In this document: piece by piece, positions 1 through 6,180 of the stretch | Position numbering within the stretch: position 1 is the first letter of the stretch | Layout of the letters: each line of letters starts with the position of its first letter | Notes under the pieces: generated by a model | What the model saw: only the letters and a program-made list of their open reading frames with translations | Database searches by the model: none | What the model was told of the DNA's origin: nothing | Made by a program: the position numbers and the translations under genes | Source of the DNA: Ignavibacteriota bacterium | Lineage (GTDB): Bacteria > Bacteroidota > Ignavibacteria > UBA10030 > UBA6906 | Assembly: GCA_016209805.1 (NCBI GenBank) | Contig: JACQVJ010000260.1 | Coordinates: 1-7,566, forward strand | Reading direction: 5' to 3' | DNA: 7,566 nt

Positions 1-474
1 AATTGGTGCATTGGCCGTGTGCCCGATCGGCTCGAACCCCGGCGGCATCTTCGTCAAGTGATCGCCGTGACTCATCCACACCGTGGTGTGTGATGTTTCG
101 TTCGAGCCAAAGCCGGCAAACAAATCCGACTGGTCATCGATCACGAGCTCGACATGTCCGTACTCGCGTTTGGCGGCCTTGTCAACCTCACCTCCAAGCT
201 GGTAGGCGATAAGCTGCAGACCGTAGCAAATGCCGAGCACCGGCACCCCAAGCTCGAAGATGCGAGGATCGGAATGTGGCGCTTCCGTTTCGTATGCACT
301 GTACGGGCTCCCGGAGAGAATAATTCCCCGTGGCGTGAGCTCCCTGATTTTCTCCAGAGAGAGGTCATAAGGATGGAGTTCGGAATAGACGCCCAACTCA
401 CGGACCCGCCGTGCAATCAATTGCGCATATTGGGCGCCATAGTCGAGTACTAAGATCAATTCGGAGTGACTCAT
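1..474 (-). CDS. guaA: GMP synthase (glutamine-hydrolysing), N-terminal part, cut by window edge
   Basis: Encodes the glutamine amidotransferase half of GMP synthase, the cytoplasmic enzyme that converts XMP, ATP and glutamine to GMP in purine synthesis. Reading leftward from the ATG at 474-472, 158 codons stay open to the edge. Visible motifs are LVLDYGAQYAQLIARRVRE (residues 8-26), the oxyanion-loop region ILSGSPYSAYE (52-62), the nucleophile elbow GICYGLQ with Cys83, REYG (103-106) and WMSHGD (133-138). These are the class I amidotransferase signatures of GuaA, as opposed to TrpG or CarA. The usual SGGP is SGSP here. The catalytic His/Glu pair and the ATP-pyrophosphatase and dimerisation domains (full length about 510-520 residues) lie outside the window. 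There is no in-frame alternative start nearby and no clear Shine-Dalgarno before the ATG. The gene is divergent from the T9SS cargo gene. Confidence 0.97.
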   Translation of the reverse strand, partial: MSHSELILVLDYGAQYAQLIARRVRELGVYSELHPYDLSLEKIRELTPRGIILSGSPYSAYETEAPHSDPRIFELGVPVLGICYGLQLIAYQLGGEVDKAAKREYGHVELVIDDQSDLFAGFGSNETSHTTVWMSHGDHLTKMPPGFEPIGHTANAPI

Positions 475-502
475 TCGAGGAGATTGCGAAATGTATTCGG
501 CA

Positions 503-534
503 CAAATATACGCATTTGTCCATTCTCCTACAAC
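503..534 (-). promoter_or_regulatory. Bacteroidota-type promoter of guaA
   Basis: On the minus strand TATATTTG (510-503) matches the Bacteroidota -7 consensus TAnnTTTG at every defined position. GTTG (534-531) lies 20 nt upstream as a 3-of-4 match to the -33 TTTG element. Transcription would begin roughly at 495-497, giving a 5' leader of about 20 nt, too short for a guanine riboswitch. The call rests on motif match and position only. Confidence 0.6.
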
Positions 535-555
535 GAAGATGAACGCCACCGGCAG

Positions 556-568
556 TTGACTCAGTCAA
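556..568. promoter_or_regulatory. 13-bp perfect palindrome over the -35 element (possible operator)
   Basis: TTGACT-C-AGTCAA is a perfect inverted repeat with 6-bp arms around one central base. It sits in the guaA/SGNH divergent region and covers the proposed -35 box of the rightward promoter, where a bound dimeric regulator would block transcription. About two such 6-bp-arm repeats are expected by chance in a window this size, so position is the only real support. Confidence 0.3.
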
Positions 569-584
569 AGATTGTTTGTAAGAT
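556..584 (+). promoter_or_regulatory. Sigma70-like promoter for the SGNH/T9SS cargo gene
   Basis: TTGACT (556-561) and TAAGAT (579-584) are separated by exactly 17 nt. They match the classical -35 TTGACA at 5 of 6 and the -10 TATAAT at 4 of 6. The predicted start near 591 leaves a leader of about 34 nt to the ATG at 625 and would exclude the upstream in-frame ATG at 583. Bacteroidota housekeeping promoters usually look different, so this may be fortuitous. Confidence 0.4.
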
Positions 585-624
585 GAAATCGGATCCCCCC
601 GGTCACATCAACGAGCGACGTATT

Positions 625-1923
625 ATGCCAGGTGCACTCACGCGGTTCTTCATCATCGCCACGCATGCTGTGTTACTTTTCCTATCTCTCTGTGGCGAAT
701 CGTTCTCACAATTACCACAAGAGCTCAGCCTCTCGTGTACAACCACCTCCGTTGGAAGAATTCCAATCAACGATCTGGGTTCGGGAGTCTATGAGGGCTA
801 CCCGGGCGGATTATATCCAGGCGGACTGAACCAGCGGCCTCCGGTCCATGATGCCGCTGGAAGAGCAATGGCTGAGCAAGTTCTTCCTCGAGACGTTGCC
901 GGTAATGTAGACATGCTCAATGGAAGGGTCGTGCTTCTTTCAATTGGGATGTCAAACACAACGCAAGAGTTTTCCGTCTTCAGAGAGATAGCGAACGCAG
1001 ACTCCGTGAAGAACCCAAAACTCGTTATCGTTGATGGCGCACAAGGTGGGCAAACAGCAGCAATCATCTCCGACTCAAATGCGAACTTCTGGAGCGTGAT
1101 CGACCAGCGACTTTTCACTGCAGGAGTCACACGACCGCAGGTGCAAGCAGCGTGGGTCAAGGAAGCAAACGCGAGTCCGATGCAGGCTTTCCCACGACAC
1201 GCACAGATTCTCGATAGCCAATTCGTCCTCATCGCCAGAATTCTGAAAGCACGCTACCCCAACATCAGGCTCGCATACTGGTCGAGCAGGACGTACGGCG
1301 GATACGCAAACACCGCGCTCAATCCTGAGCCGTATGCATATGAGTCAGGGTTTGCAGTAAAGTGGGTGATCGAAAAACAGATCAACGGTGACACATCACT
1401 AACCTACTCAGGCTCGGACGCAAGGGCGCCCTGGCTTTCATGGGGGCCATATCTGTGGGCTGACGGATTGGTTCCTCGCAGCGACAGCCTCATCTGGTTG
1501 TGCAGCGATTTTCAAGCAGATGGGACACATCCGTCGAACGCCGGCCGGCTGAAAGTCGCGCAGATGCTGCTGAGATTCTTCAAGACAGACTCAACAACGG
1601 TGGGATGGTTCCTTCATGCACCCGTCGCTTCAAGTGGGAGCGAAAACAATCTCGAACCTGATGCTTACTCGCTGGAACAGAATTTCCCCAATCCATTCAA
1701 CCCGACTACGACGATCAGATTCAATCTCTCAGAATCGGGACACACATCATTGAAAGTCTATGACCTTCTCGGGAATGAGGTGGCGGTGCTTGTGCATGGC
1801 AACTTAGCAAGGGGAGAACACACACTTCACTTTGATGCCGCGAACCTGTCAAGCGGGATGTACATCTATCGGTTGCTGATCAATGGTTTCTCACAAGCGA
1901 GGAAGTTCATCATCCTCCGATAA
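625..1923 (+). CDS. Secreted SGNH-hydrolase-like protein with T9SS type A sorting domain
   Basis: 432 residues. The start at ATG 625 is chosen because it gives a classical signal peptide, MPGALTRFFIIATHAVLLFL and onward, with cleavage near SFS|QLP (residues 28/29). The same frame is open back to 466, but that extension would bury the signal and overlap guaA. The central region resembles SGNH/GDSL-type esterases. A block I-like LSIGMSNTTQEF contains candidate nucleophile Ser110, VDGAQGGQTAA (from about 136) resembles a glycine block, and DGTHPSNAGR (299-308) gives the Asp-x-x-His pair of block V with His302. There is no canonical GxND; WVKEAN (177-182) may supply the Asn. SSRTYGGYA and WGPYLWADG look like family-specific motifs. 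Residues 348-432 are the T9SS sorting domain (QNFPNPFNPTTTIRF, LGNEV, SGMYIYRL, KFIILR), so the product is expected on the cell surface or outside the cell. The substrate, perhaps an O-acylated glycan, is unknown. Confidence 0.9.
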   Translation: MPGALTRFFIIATHAVLLFLSLCGESFSQLPQELSLSCTTTSVGRIPINDLGSGVYEGYPGGLYPGGLNQRPPVHDAAGRAMAEQVLPRDVAGNVDMLNGRVVLLSIGMSNTTQEFSVFREIANADSVKNPKLVIVDGAQGGQTAAIISDSNANFWSVIDQRLFTAGVTRPQVQAAWVKEANASPMQAFPRHAQILDSQFVLIARILKARYPNIRLAYWSSRTYGGYANTALNPEPYAYESGFAVKWVIEKQINGDTSLTYSGSDARAPWLSWGPYLWADGLVPRSDSLIWLCSDFQADGTHPSNAGRLKVAQMLLRFFKTDSTTVGWFLHAPVASSGSENNLEPDAYSLEQNFPNPFNPTTTIRFNLSESGHTSLKVYDLLGNEVAVLVHGNLARGEHTLHFDAANLSSGMYIYRLLINGFSQARKFIILR

Positions 1924-1936
1924 CTGAAAACGCCGT

Positions 1937-1952
1937 TTGGTTTCATCACCAA
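1937..1952 (+). terminator. Weak hairpin after the SGNH gene
   Basis: TTGGT (1937-1941) and ACCAA (1948-1952) can pair around a 6-nt loop, 13 nt past the stop codon. There is no T-run afterwards, so it is at most a poor intrinsic terminator. Read-through into the next gene is possible. Confidence 0.2.
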
Positions 1953-1983
1953 GGACTCCTCTTCAAAAAGACCTGATTCAAGT

Positions 1984-2005
1984 CATTGGTGCAATGGTAA
2001 GTTTT
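1984..2005 (+). promoter_or_regulatory. Possible promoter -7 element with adjacent inverted repeat
   Basis: TAAGTTTT (1998-2005) differs from the Bacteroidota TAnnTTTG element at one position. The inverted repeat CATTG-GTG-CAATG (1984-1996) ends 1 nt before it. No TTG-type -33 element is found at the right distance (about 1975-1980), so this is weak. It is the best candidate for a separate promoter of the large gene, 38 nt upstream of its ATG. Confidence 0.2.
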
Positions 2006-2032
2006 CTGAAGAACTTCCATCCACATCGTAGC

Positions 2033-2037
2033 AGGAG
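2033..2037 (+). promoter_or_regulatory. Ribosome binding site of the large exported protein
   Basis: AGGAG lies 5 nt before the ATG at 2043, a good Shine-Dalgarno match at near-ideal spacing. It fixes the start immediately before the signal peptide. Confidence 0.7.
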
Positions 2038-2042
2038 CACGC

Positions 2043-5000
2043 ATGACACACACGTTCACTCTTGCACTGACATTCTGGGTTGGTTTTACTCTCACCGCGG
2101 GCGCACAACAGGTAACGTTCCAGATCAATGTTGTCTCGCCCATGCCCGGCCATCTTTCAGAGTGGCAATCAAACCCGTCGCTCATCACCGCAATTGTTGT
2201 CAACAACTCACCGCAAGCTTTGCAGAATGTCGGGATCGCGTTTACACTGCGGGACCTCTCGAACGGCGCTCTCGTGGCCCGATCCAGAGATCAGCATCCA
2301 TCACTCCCCCGCGTGACGTTTCCGCCGGGCCAATCGACATTCCAAGGCCCTTCCCTCTTCAACCCGTCGGCAGTTGATGTCTTTGAGCCATATCGCGGTC
2401 TGGCGACAACAATCGGAAGCCTGCCGGAAGGACAATATGAGTTCTGCGTTCGATTGCTCGACGCGTTGGGCGGACAGATTGCGGCCACGGGACGGCTCTG
2501 TGCAAACTGCACTGTACTCCTCCCGAATCCCCCCAGCTTGATATCGCCACAGCAGAATGACTCCCTTCGAGCTGGGCTGCTCCCGACGTTCGTCTGGACA
2601 CCGGTTCAGATCGCAAGCATCCCGGTGTTCTACACGCTCAGGATCGCACCATTGTTTGCAGGACAAACCGATCTTACAGCAATCGAGAGCAACCCGACCC
2701 TCTTCACCGCTCGGATCGCGAATACTACATATCAGTATTTACCCTCTGATCCCCCGTTTACTCTGTACCCGGATGCTCGTGCTTATGTCTGGAGAGTACA
2801 ATCGACCGATGAACGAGGAATTCCCATCGGCAACAACGAGGGGAAAAGCGAGACCAACAAGTTCAAGGTACCAACGACCGGAGACTGCAATTGCACCATT
2901 GGACATGAGTGGGTTGGCGGACCGCCAATCAAAATTCTGAAACAGCTGGCTGCGTATTCGGCACAGGACTCGAATCAGGGTCTCGCCGTTGCAATGTCTG
3001 TACTTGCCGAGGACGTGGACGTTCTCATTCAAAAATGTGTTCTCAATGGTGTCAGGGAAAAGAAGATCACCGACATCGGCAACCCGGTATCATACACATG
3101 GAAAGTGGAAGAAGGGGACTCTGGAAGTCTGCTTGGAGCTGGAGCGAGCACCGCTGTGTATGTTCTCCCCCATAGTATTAGAGATGGAGAGACGAAGACC
3201 TACAGGATCAAATGCACCCTGTCGAGCGCTTATGATGATCCAACTGAGGGGAGCGTGACGATCACCGTCAACGGAAGAGACACGTGTGAGACCTATGAAG
3301 TTCGAACCAGCATTACACCGATCACTGAGAAATCTCCGAAGGATCGTCCAATTAGTGAGCAGGGAAACTGTTTTCCCGCTGCTGAAGAATGGAAGCGTGC
3401 AGGTGCGATCACCAAAACACTGCAGATGCCAGCAAACGTCCAGGTGAGCCAGATAACTCATTTGCAAGTGGACGCGAAAGATCCGGATCAGCTGCACCTT
3501 AAATGCACGAGCGAGGGATGCGGTAATCCCGAAAAGGATGTGGACCTTGATGAGCCATTCATCTACAAATGGTCGGATGGAGGAGCAGGCGGAAAATTCC
3601 CGCTCGGTGATAACGGTTCGGCGGTGGCGTACATCGCCCCGGGCACACCTCGTGAAGTTACCATCACATGCGAAATCAAAGACAACGGAACTCACCGTGC
3701 CGCTTCAGGTGAAGCTACCACGATTAACGGGAAATTGAGAGTGCACGATGTTCTCACGGAGTTGAACTTGAAGGATGCTACGAAGGACAAAGACTTCTTC
3801 ACTGTCGGGCACAACTCCACGCTGGAACCAACATGGATCAGAACGCCGCGCATTCAGGTACTCAAAGCCGATTGGTGTCTCGATCTCGGCGGAGAAACGG
3901 GTCACGTTGAAGCAACGGCTGAGAAAGGATCAGGCCTGAGTCAGAGCGAGGCGTCATTGAGGTTCGCAGAGGGCTCTAACCGAGATTATGACCTCGTTGT
4001 CCATTGGAACAACCATTCCCACATCCATAACAAGTACTCGCTCTCCCACAGACTTACATTCAGATTCACCGGTGAAAAGATTATCTACCAGGACTCGGAT
4101 TGGTCAAAGAGCGACTTCATGGACGGTGCGAAGAAGAACGAGTACAAACTCTTCTTCGAAAAGGAGACAAAGCAGGATGACGGCAAGTGGAGGACAAACG
4201 CTGTCCAGTCCCACGATGCATTTGGTCGTGCACCGTCAATCAACTCAACTGAGGCAACAAACTGGTTCGTCCACTGGGCAAAGAACACGTACGATCCGTG
4301 CACGAGAGGGTACAACTTGACGAGTACCGATCCGACCTTCGAGTTCGTCGATGCGATCAGTGGCGCCTTTGCTGACTACTTTCATAACGAAAGGAATGTG
4401 GTTCGCATAACGAAGAAGTCCGCTGAGACCGCCAACATGACTGGCTACAGACGCTCGGGCAGAGTCATATCCAGCGACAAGAAGCATGTGGAGTTCGCAA
4501 TCAATCTCCCCGCCTACAATCTGAAAGGCGTGAAGTTGATGAACAAGATTGCCAATCATGAGCTGGCACATTGGGAGTCCATGACAGCCAACTGGAGAAC
4601 GGGCGCGGCGTGGGAGAGTCTGTATGGACCACGACGGACAGAGAAACACTTGATCAGGGAATTCGAAGGGAAAAGCTCCTCAGCTGTTACAATACGATCG
4701 GCGAGCGTTACCGAAAGGGGCGATGCGGTAGACAAGCACAGTGCAACCATCACAGTCGAAACTGACAACGGAACCGTCTTAACAGTCGTGGTGAATCGCG
4801 GTTGGCTGGATGACGGCGCGTTCAACAAGAATTTCACTTTTGTCACCGAACGAAACGGACTGGAATCCTTCACTGAGAGACTTGGGGAACGAACAACAAC
4901 CTATTCGACAAAAAATGGAATCATCATTGAGCGATCAGGCTCGCTCAGGTTCAAAGTGTACGAGCGACCGAACGATCCTGATGATGACTCCGTGCCGAAT

Positions 5001-5177
5001 GTTGTCGAAGACAGCATTGGAACGAGCTGGATTCATTTCACAACACATCCCGGTTTCTACCACCCACTGAAGAACGACAGGGAGTTCTATGCCGAGTGGC
5101 GCACGAGAGATATCGTCAGTCCCGACTGCAAGACAGAAAAAGACTGGTCAAATCCCGGACTCCAAACCGGAGAATGA
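2043..5177 (+). CDS. Large exported multidomain protein: TANFOR-like, Fn3-like, duplicated beta modules, HExxH metallopeptidase-like C-terminus
   Basis: 1044 residues. Residues 1-21 are a signal peptide ending TAGA|QQ. Residues 22-160 resemble the TANFOR region of secreted Bacteroidota proteins (LPEGQYEFCVRLLD at 127-140). Residues 163-276 look like an Fn3-type beta domain (PPSLISP, FVWTP, YVWRVQSTDERG). Two related modules follow at about 320-409 and 471-562, each with a Cys pair (332/391 and 488/543), a YxW motif and an A-x-Y-x-x-P strand. About 600-830 is not recognised. HELAH (839-843) is a zincin-type HExxH: His839 and His843 would bind metal and Glu840 act as base. No metzincin extension follows; Glu858, Glu867, Glu873, Glu989 and residues of DREFYAEW (1012-1019) are possible third ligands. 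Residues 978-989 fit a DxDxDxxxxxxE calcium loop. The end, KDWSNPGLQTGE, shows no T9SS sorting tail, so the product may be periplasmic or exported another way. The coding frame and export are firm; peptidase activity is inferred. Confidence 0.9.
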   Translation: MTHTFTLALTFWVGFTLTAGAQQVTFQINVVSPMPGHLSEWQSNPSLITAIVVNNSPQALQNVGIAFTLRDLSNGALVARSRDQHPSLPRVTFPPGQSTFQGPSLFNPSAVDVFEPYRGLATTIGSLPEGQYEFCVRLLDALGGQIAATGRLCANCTVLLPNPPSLISPQQNDSLRAGLLPTFVWTPVQIASIPVFYTLRIAPLFAGQTDLTAIESNPTLFTARIANTTYQYLPSDPPFTLYPDARAYVWRVQSTDERGIPIGNNEGKSETNKFKVPTTGDCNCTIGHEWVGGPPIKILKQLAAYSAQDSNQGLAVAMSVLAEDVDVLIQKCVLNGVREKKITDIGNPVSYTWKVEEGDSGSLLGAGASTAVYVLPHSIRDGETKTYRIKCTLSSAYDDPTEGSVTITVNGRDTCETYEVRTSITPITEKSPKDRPISEQGNCFPAAEEWKRAGAITKTLQMPANVQVSQITHLQVDAKDPDQLHLKCTSEGCGNPEKDVDLDEPFIYKWSDGGAGGKFPLGDNGSAVAYIAPGTPREVTITCEIKDNGTHRAASGEATTINGKLRVHDVLTELNLKDATKDKDFFTVGHNSTLEPTWIRTPRIQVLKADWCLDLGGETGHVEATAEKGSGLSQSEASLRFAEGSNRDYDLVVHWNNHSHIHNKYSLSHRLTFRFTGEKIIYQDSDWSKSDFMDGAKKNEYKLFFEKETKQDDGKWRTNAVQSHDAFGRAPSINSTEATNWFVHWAKNTYDPCTRGYNLTSTDPTFEFVDAISGAFADYFHNERNVVRITKKSAETANMTGYRRSGRVISSDKKHVEFAINLPAYNLKGVKLMNKIANHELAHWESMTANWRTGAAWESLYGPRRTEKHLIREFEGKSSSAVTIRSASVTERGDAVDKHSATITVETDNGTVLTVVVNRGWLDDGAFNKNFTFVTERNGLESFTERLGERTTTYSTKNGIIIERSGSLRFKVYERPNDPDDDSVPNVVEDSIGTSWIHFTTHPGFYHPLKNDREFYAEWRTRDIVSPDCKTEKDWSNPGLQTGE
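3000..3728 (+). repeat. Two diverged copies of a cysteine-bracketed beta module within the large protein
   Basis: Copy A (3000-3269, residues 320-409) and copy B (3453-3728, residues 471-562) share an order of features. Each has K-C, a variable loop, Y-x-W (YTW / YKW), a Gly-rich turn ending A-x-Y-x-x-P (AVYVLP / AVAYIAP), T-x-x-I-x-C (TYRIKC / TITC) and a closing Gly-x-x-T strand. Cys spacings are 59 and 55 residues. This resembles PKD or Ig-like folds. The similarity is seen only at protein level, so the duplication is old. Confidence 0.55.
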
Positions 5178-5181
5178 GGAG
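5176..5181 (+). promoter_or_regulatory. Ribosome binding site of the HEAT-like gene, overlapping the upstream stop codon
   Basis: GAGGAG lies 9 nt before the ATG at 5191, and its first two bases are the last two of the TGA that ends the large gene (5175-5177). This arrangement suggests translational coupling and supports 5191 over the in-frame ATG at 5089, which lies inside the upstream gene. Confidence 0.75.
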
Positions 5182-5190
5182 ACAATCCCG

Positions 5191-6162
5191 ATGAAGACGC
5201 CGCATATCATCGTCCTGACGATCTGCATCATGATCGCGGTTGATGCAACTGCACAACAAGACTGGAAAAGCGATCCTGAACTTGCGGAGATGGTTGTAAG
5301 TTTGGGGGTGAAAGGTGCCGCCGATAGCTGCCGGAATGTCGTCAGACGAATCGATGCTGCACTTTCATCCCGCACACTGTACTTCTCTGAACAGGAACAG
5401 GTTCGGGCGGTGCAATGTTCACGCTGGCTCGGCCTCCTCGGAGATCAGCAATCGCTCCCCATTCTTGAAAAGGTCCTGGCACATAAGCGGACTACGGGTC
5501 GTCTCGATCCACTCGGACGTTACCTTCTTGAGCTGCAGGGAACCGCCTTCTCAGCGCGAGTTGATTTGCTCATGAAAGCAAAGAAGAGGAAGCTGGCATT
5601 CAATGAACTGATAAGTTTGTTCAAGAAGGCTCCTCGAAGTCAGACACTCACACTTCATGAGCGCGATATGATCGACTTCGCTCGCGTCGAGCTCGCAGCA
5701 AGGGACGAGTTTTATCCCATGTTGCTGGCATTTGCTCAGAAGGAGTATCTTCCTCTCTCTCTGCTAAGGGCTGAGGGATCAGAAGCAAAGTATGAGAGCT
5801 TTCTTGACTTCAAACGCATTGCCACTGCAGGATCTCCTGCGGAAAGAGATGCTGTTCTTAGCTTGCTCGTCCATAAGTCCGGCGATGTTCGTGAGCTTGG
5901 CGCGGAGCTTCTTGACCTATCGGAAGAAACTGTCGACACCTTGGTAGCAATGTTTAGAACGCGCAAGGGTGAGGCACAATCGACCATCAGGGCAGCCCTT
6001 CAGAGTATCGACACAAGTCTGATAAACATGATTCGACAATCGGAGGAGATTGTGAGCGGAATGCCGGACGATTCTGAAAACCGGGCAGCGATTCAGCAAG
6101 AGATCGACATGCTTGTGAGACTCCGGGAGAAAATCGGTCTCGCAATCAAGGGATCAAGGTAA
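5191..6162 (+). CDS. Exported HEAT-like helical repeat protein
   Basis: 323 residues. The start at 5191 is set by a strong Shine-Dalgarno and by the signal peptide MKTPHIIVLTICIMIAVDATA|QQ. It cleaves after residue 21 and leaves QQ, as in the upstream product. The mature part is almost wholly alpha-helical by appearance. EQEQVRAVQCSRWLGLLGDQ followed by SLPILEKVL (about 67-96) and AERDAVLSLLVHKSGDVREL followed by GAELLDL (about 217-243) look like HEAT repeats: charged helix, DxxVR-type turn, second helix. Residues 275-321 form a long amphipathic helix rich in E, R, I and L. I see no catalytic motif, T9SS sorting tail or lipobox. HEAT proteins are usually binding scaffolds. With the 13-nt spacing to the large gene, a partner, chaperone or inhibitor role in the periplasm is a reasonable inference, but no named family is recognised. 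Confidence 0.85.
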   Translation: MKTPHIIVLTICIMIAVDATAQQDWKSDPELAEMVVSLGVKGAADSCRNVVRRIDAALSSRTLYFSEQEQVRAVQCSRWLGLLGDQQSLPILEKVLAHKRTTGRLDPLGRYLLELQGTAFSARVDLLMKAKKRKLAFNELISLFKKAPRSQTLTLHERDMIDFARVELAARDEFYPMLLAFAQKEYLPLSLLRAEGSEAKYESFLDFKRIATAGSPAERDAVLSLLVHKSGDVRELGAELLDLSEETVDTLVAMFRTRKGEAQSTIRAALQSIDTSLINMIRQSEEIVSGMPDDSENRAAIQQEIDMLVRLREKIGLAIKGSR

Positions 6163-6180
6163 GCATCAATCCATCAAGGT
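6145..6180 (+). repeat. Short degenerate 8-bp repeats at the convergent gene junction
   Basis: Units ATCAAGGG (6145), ATCAAGGT (6153), ATCAATCC (6165) and ATCAAGGT (6173) run from the last codons of the HEAT-like gene to the stop of the aminotransferase, with a 4-nt insert AAGC (6161-6164). The 18-nt gap between the genes holds no stem-loop with a T-run, so an intrinsic terminator is not evident here. Confidence 0.5.

Noticed and set aside
154..453. 99-codon plus-strand open frame
   Set aside because: It lies wholly antisense to guaA, whose motifs are unmistakable; the product resembles nothing.
475..502. Guanine/purine riboswitch before guaA
   Set aside because: The leader predicted from the promoter is about 20 nt, too short for an aptamer.
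466..624. N-terminal extension of the SGNH gene back to ATG 466
   Set aside because: It would overlap the guaA start, place 53 residues before a textbook signal peptide, and start upstream of the candidate promoter. ATG 583 is also less likely for the last reason.
685..693. Lipobox in the SGNH signal peptide (LSLC)
   Set aside because: The residue before Cys is Leu rather than Gly or Ala, and a T9SS sorting tail fits ordinary signal peptidase cleavage at SFS|Q.
798..1232. 144-codon minus-strand open frame
   Set aside because: Antisense to the SGNH core, where the plus-strand frame carries the conserved motifs.
2..1997. Shared 13-mer (ATTGGTGCATTGG at 2-14, ATTGGTGCAATGG at 1985-1997)
   Set aside because: One copy lies in guaA coding sequence; a single mismatched 13-mer pair is not enough to call a repeat.
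3090..3695. 201-codon minus-strand open frame
   Set aside because: Antisense to the duplicated modules of the large protein. Composition is unlike a real protein, and there is no export signal or recognisable motif.
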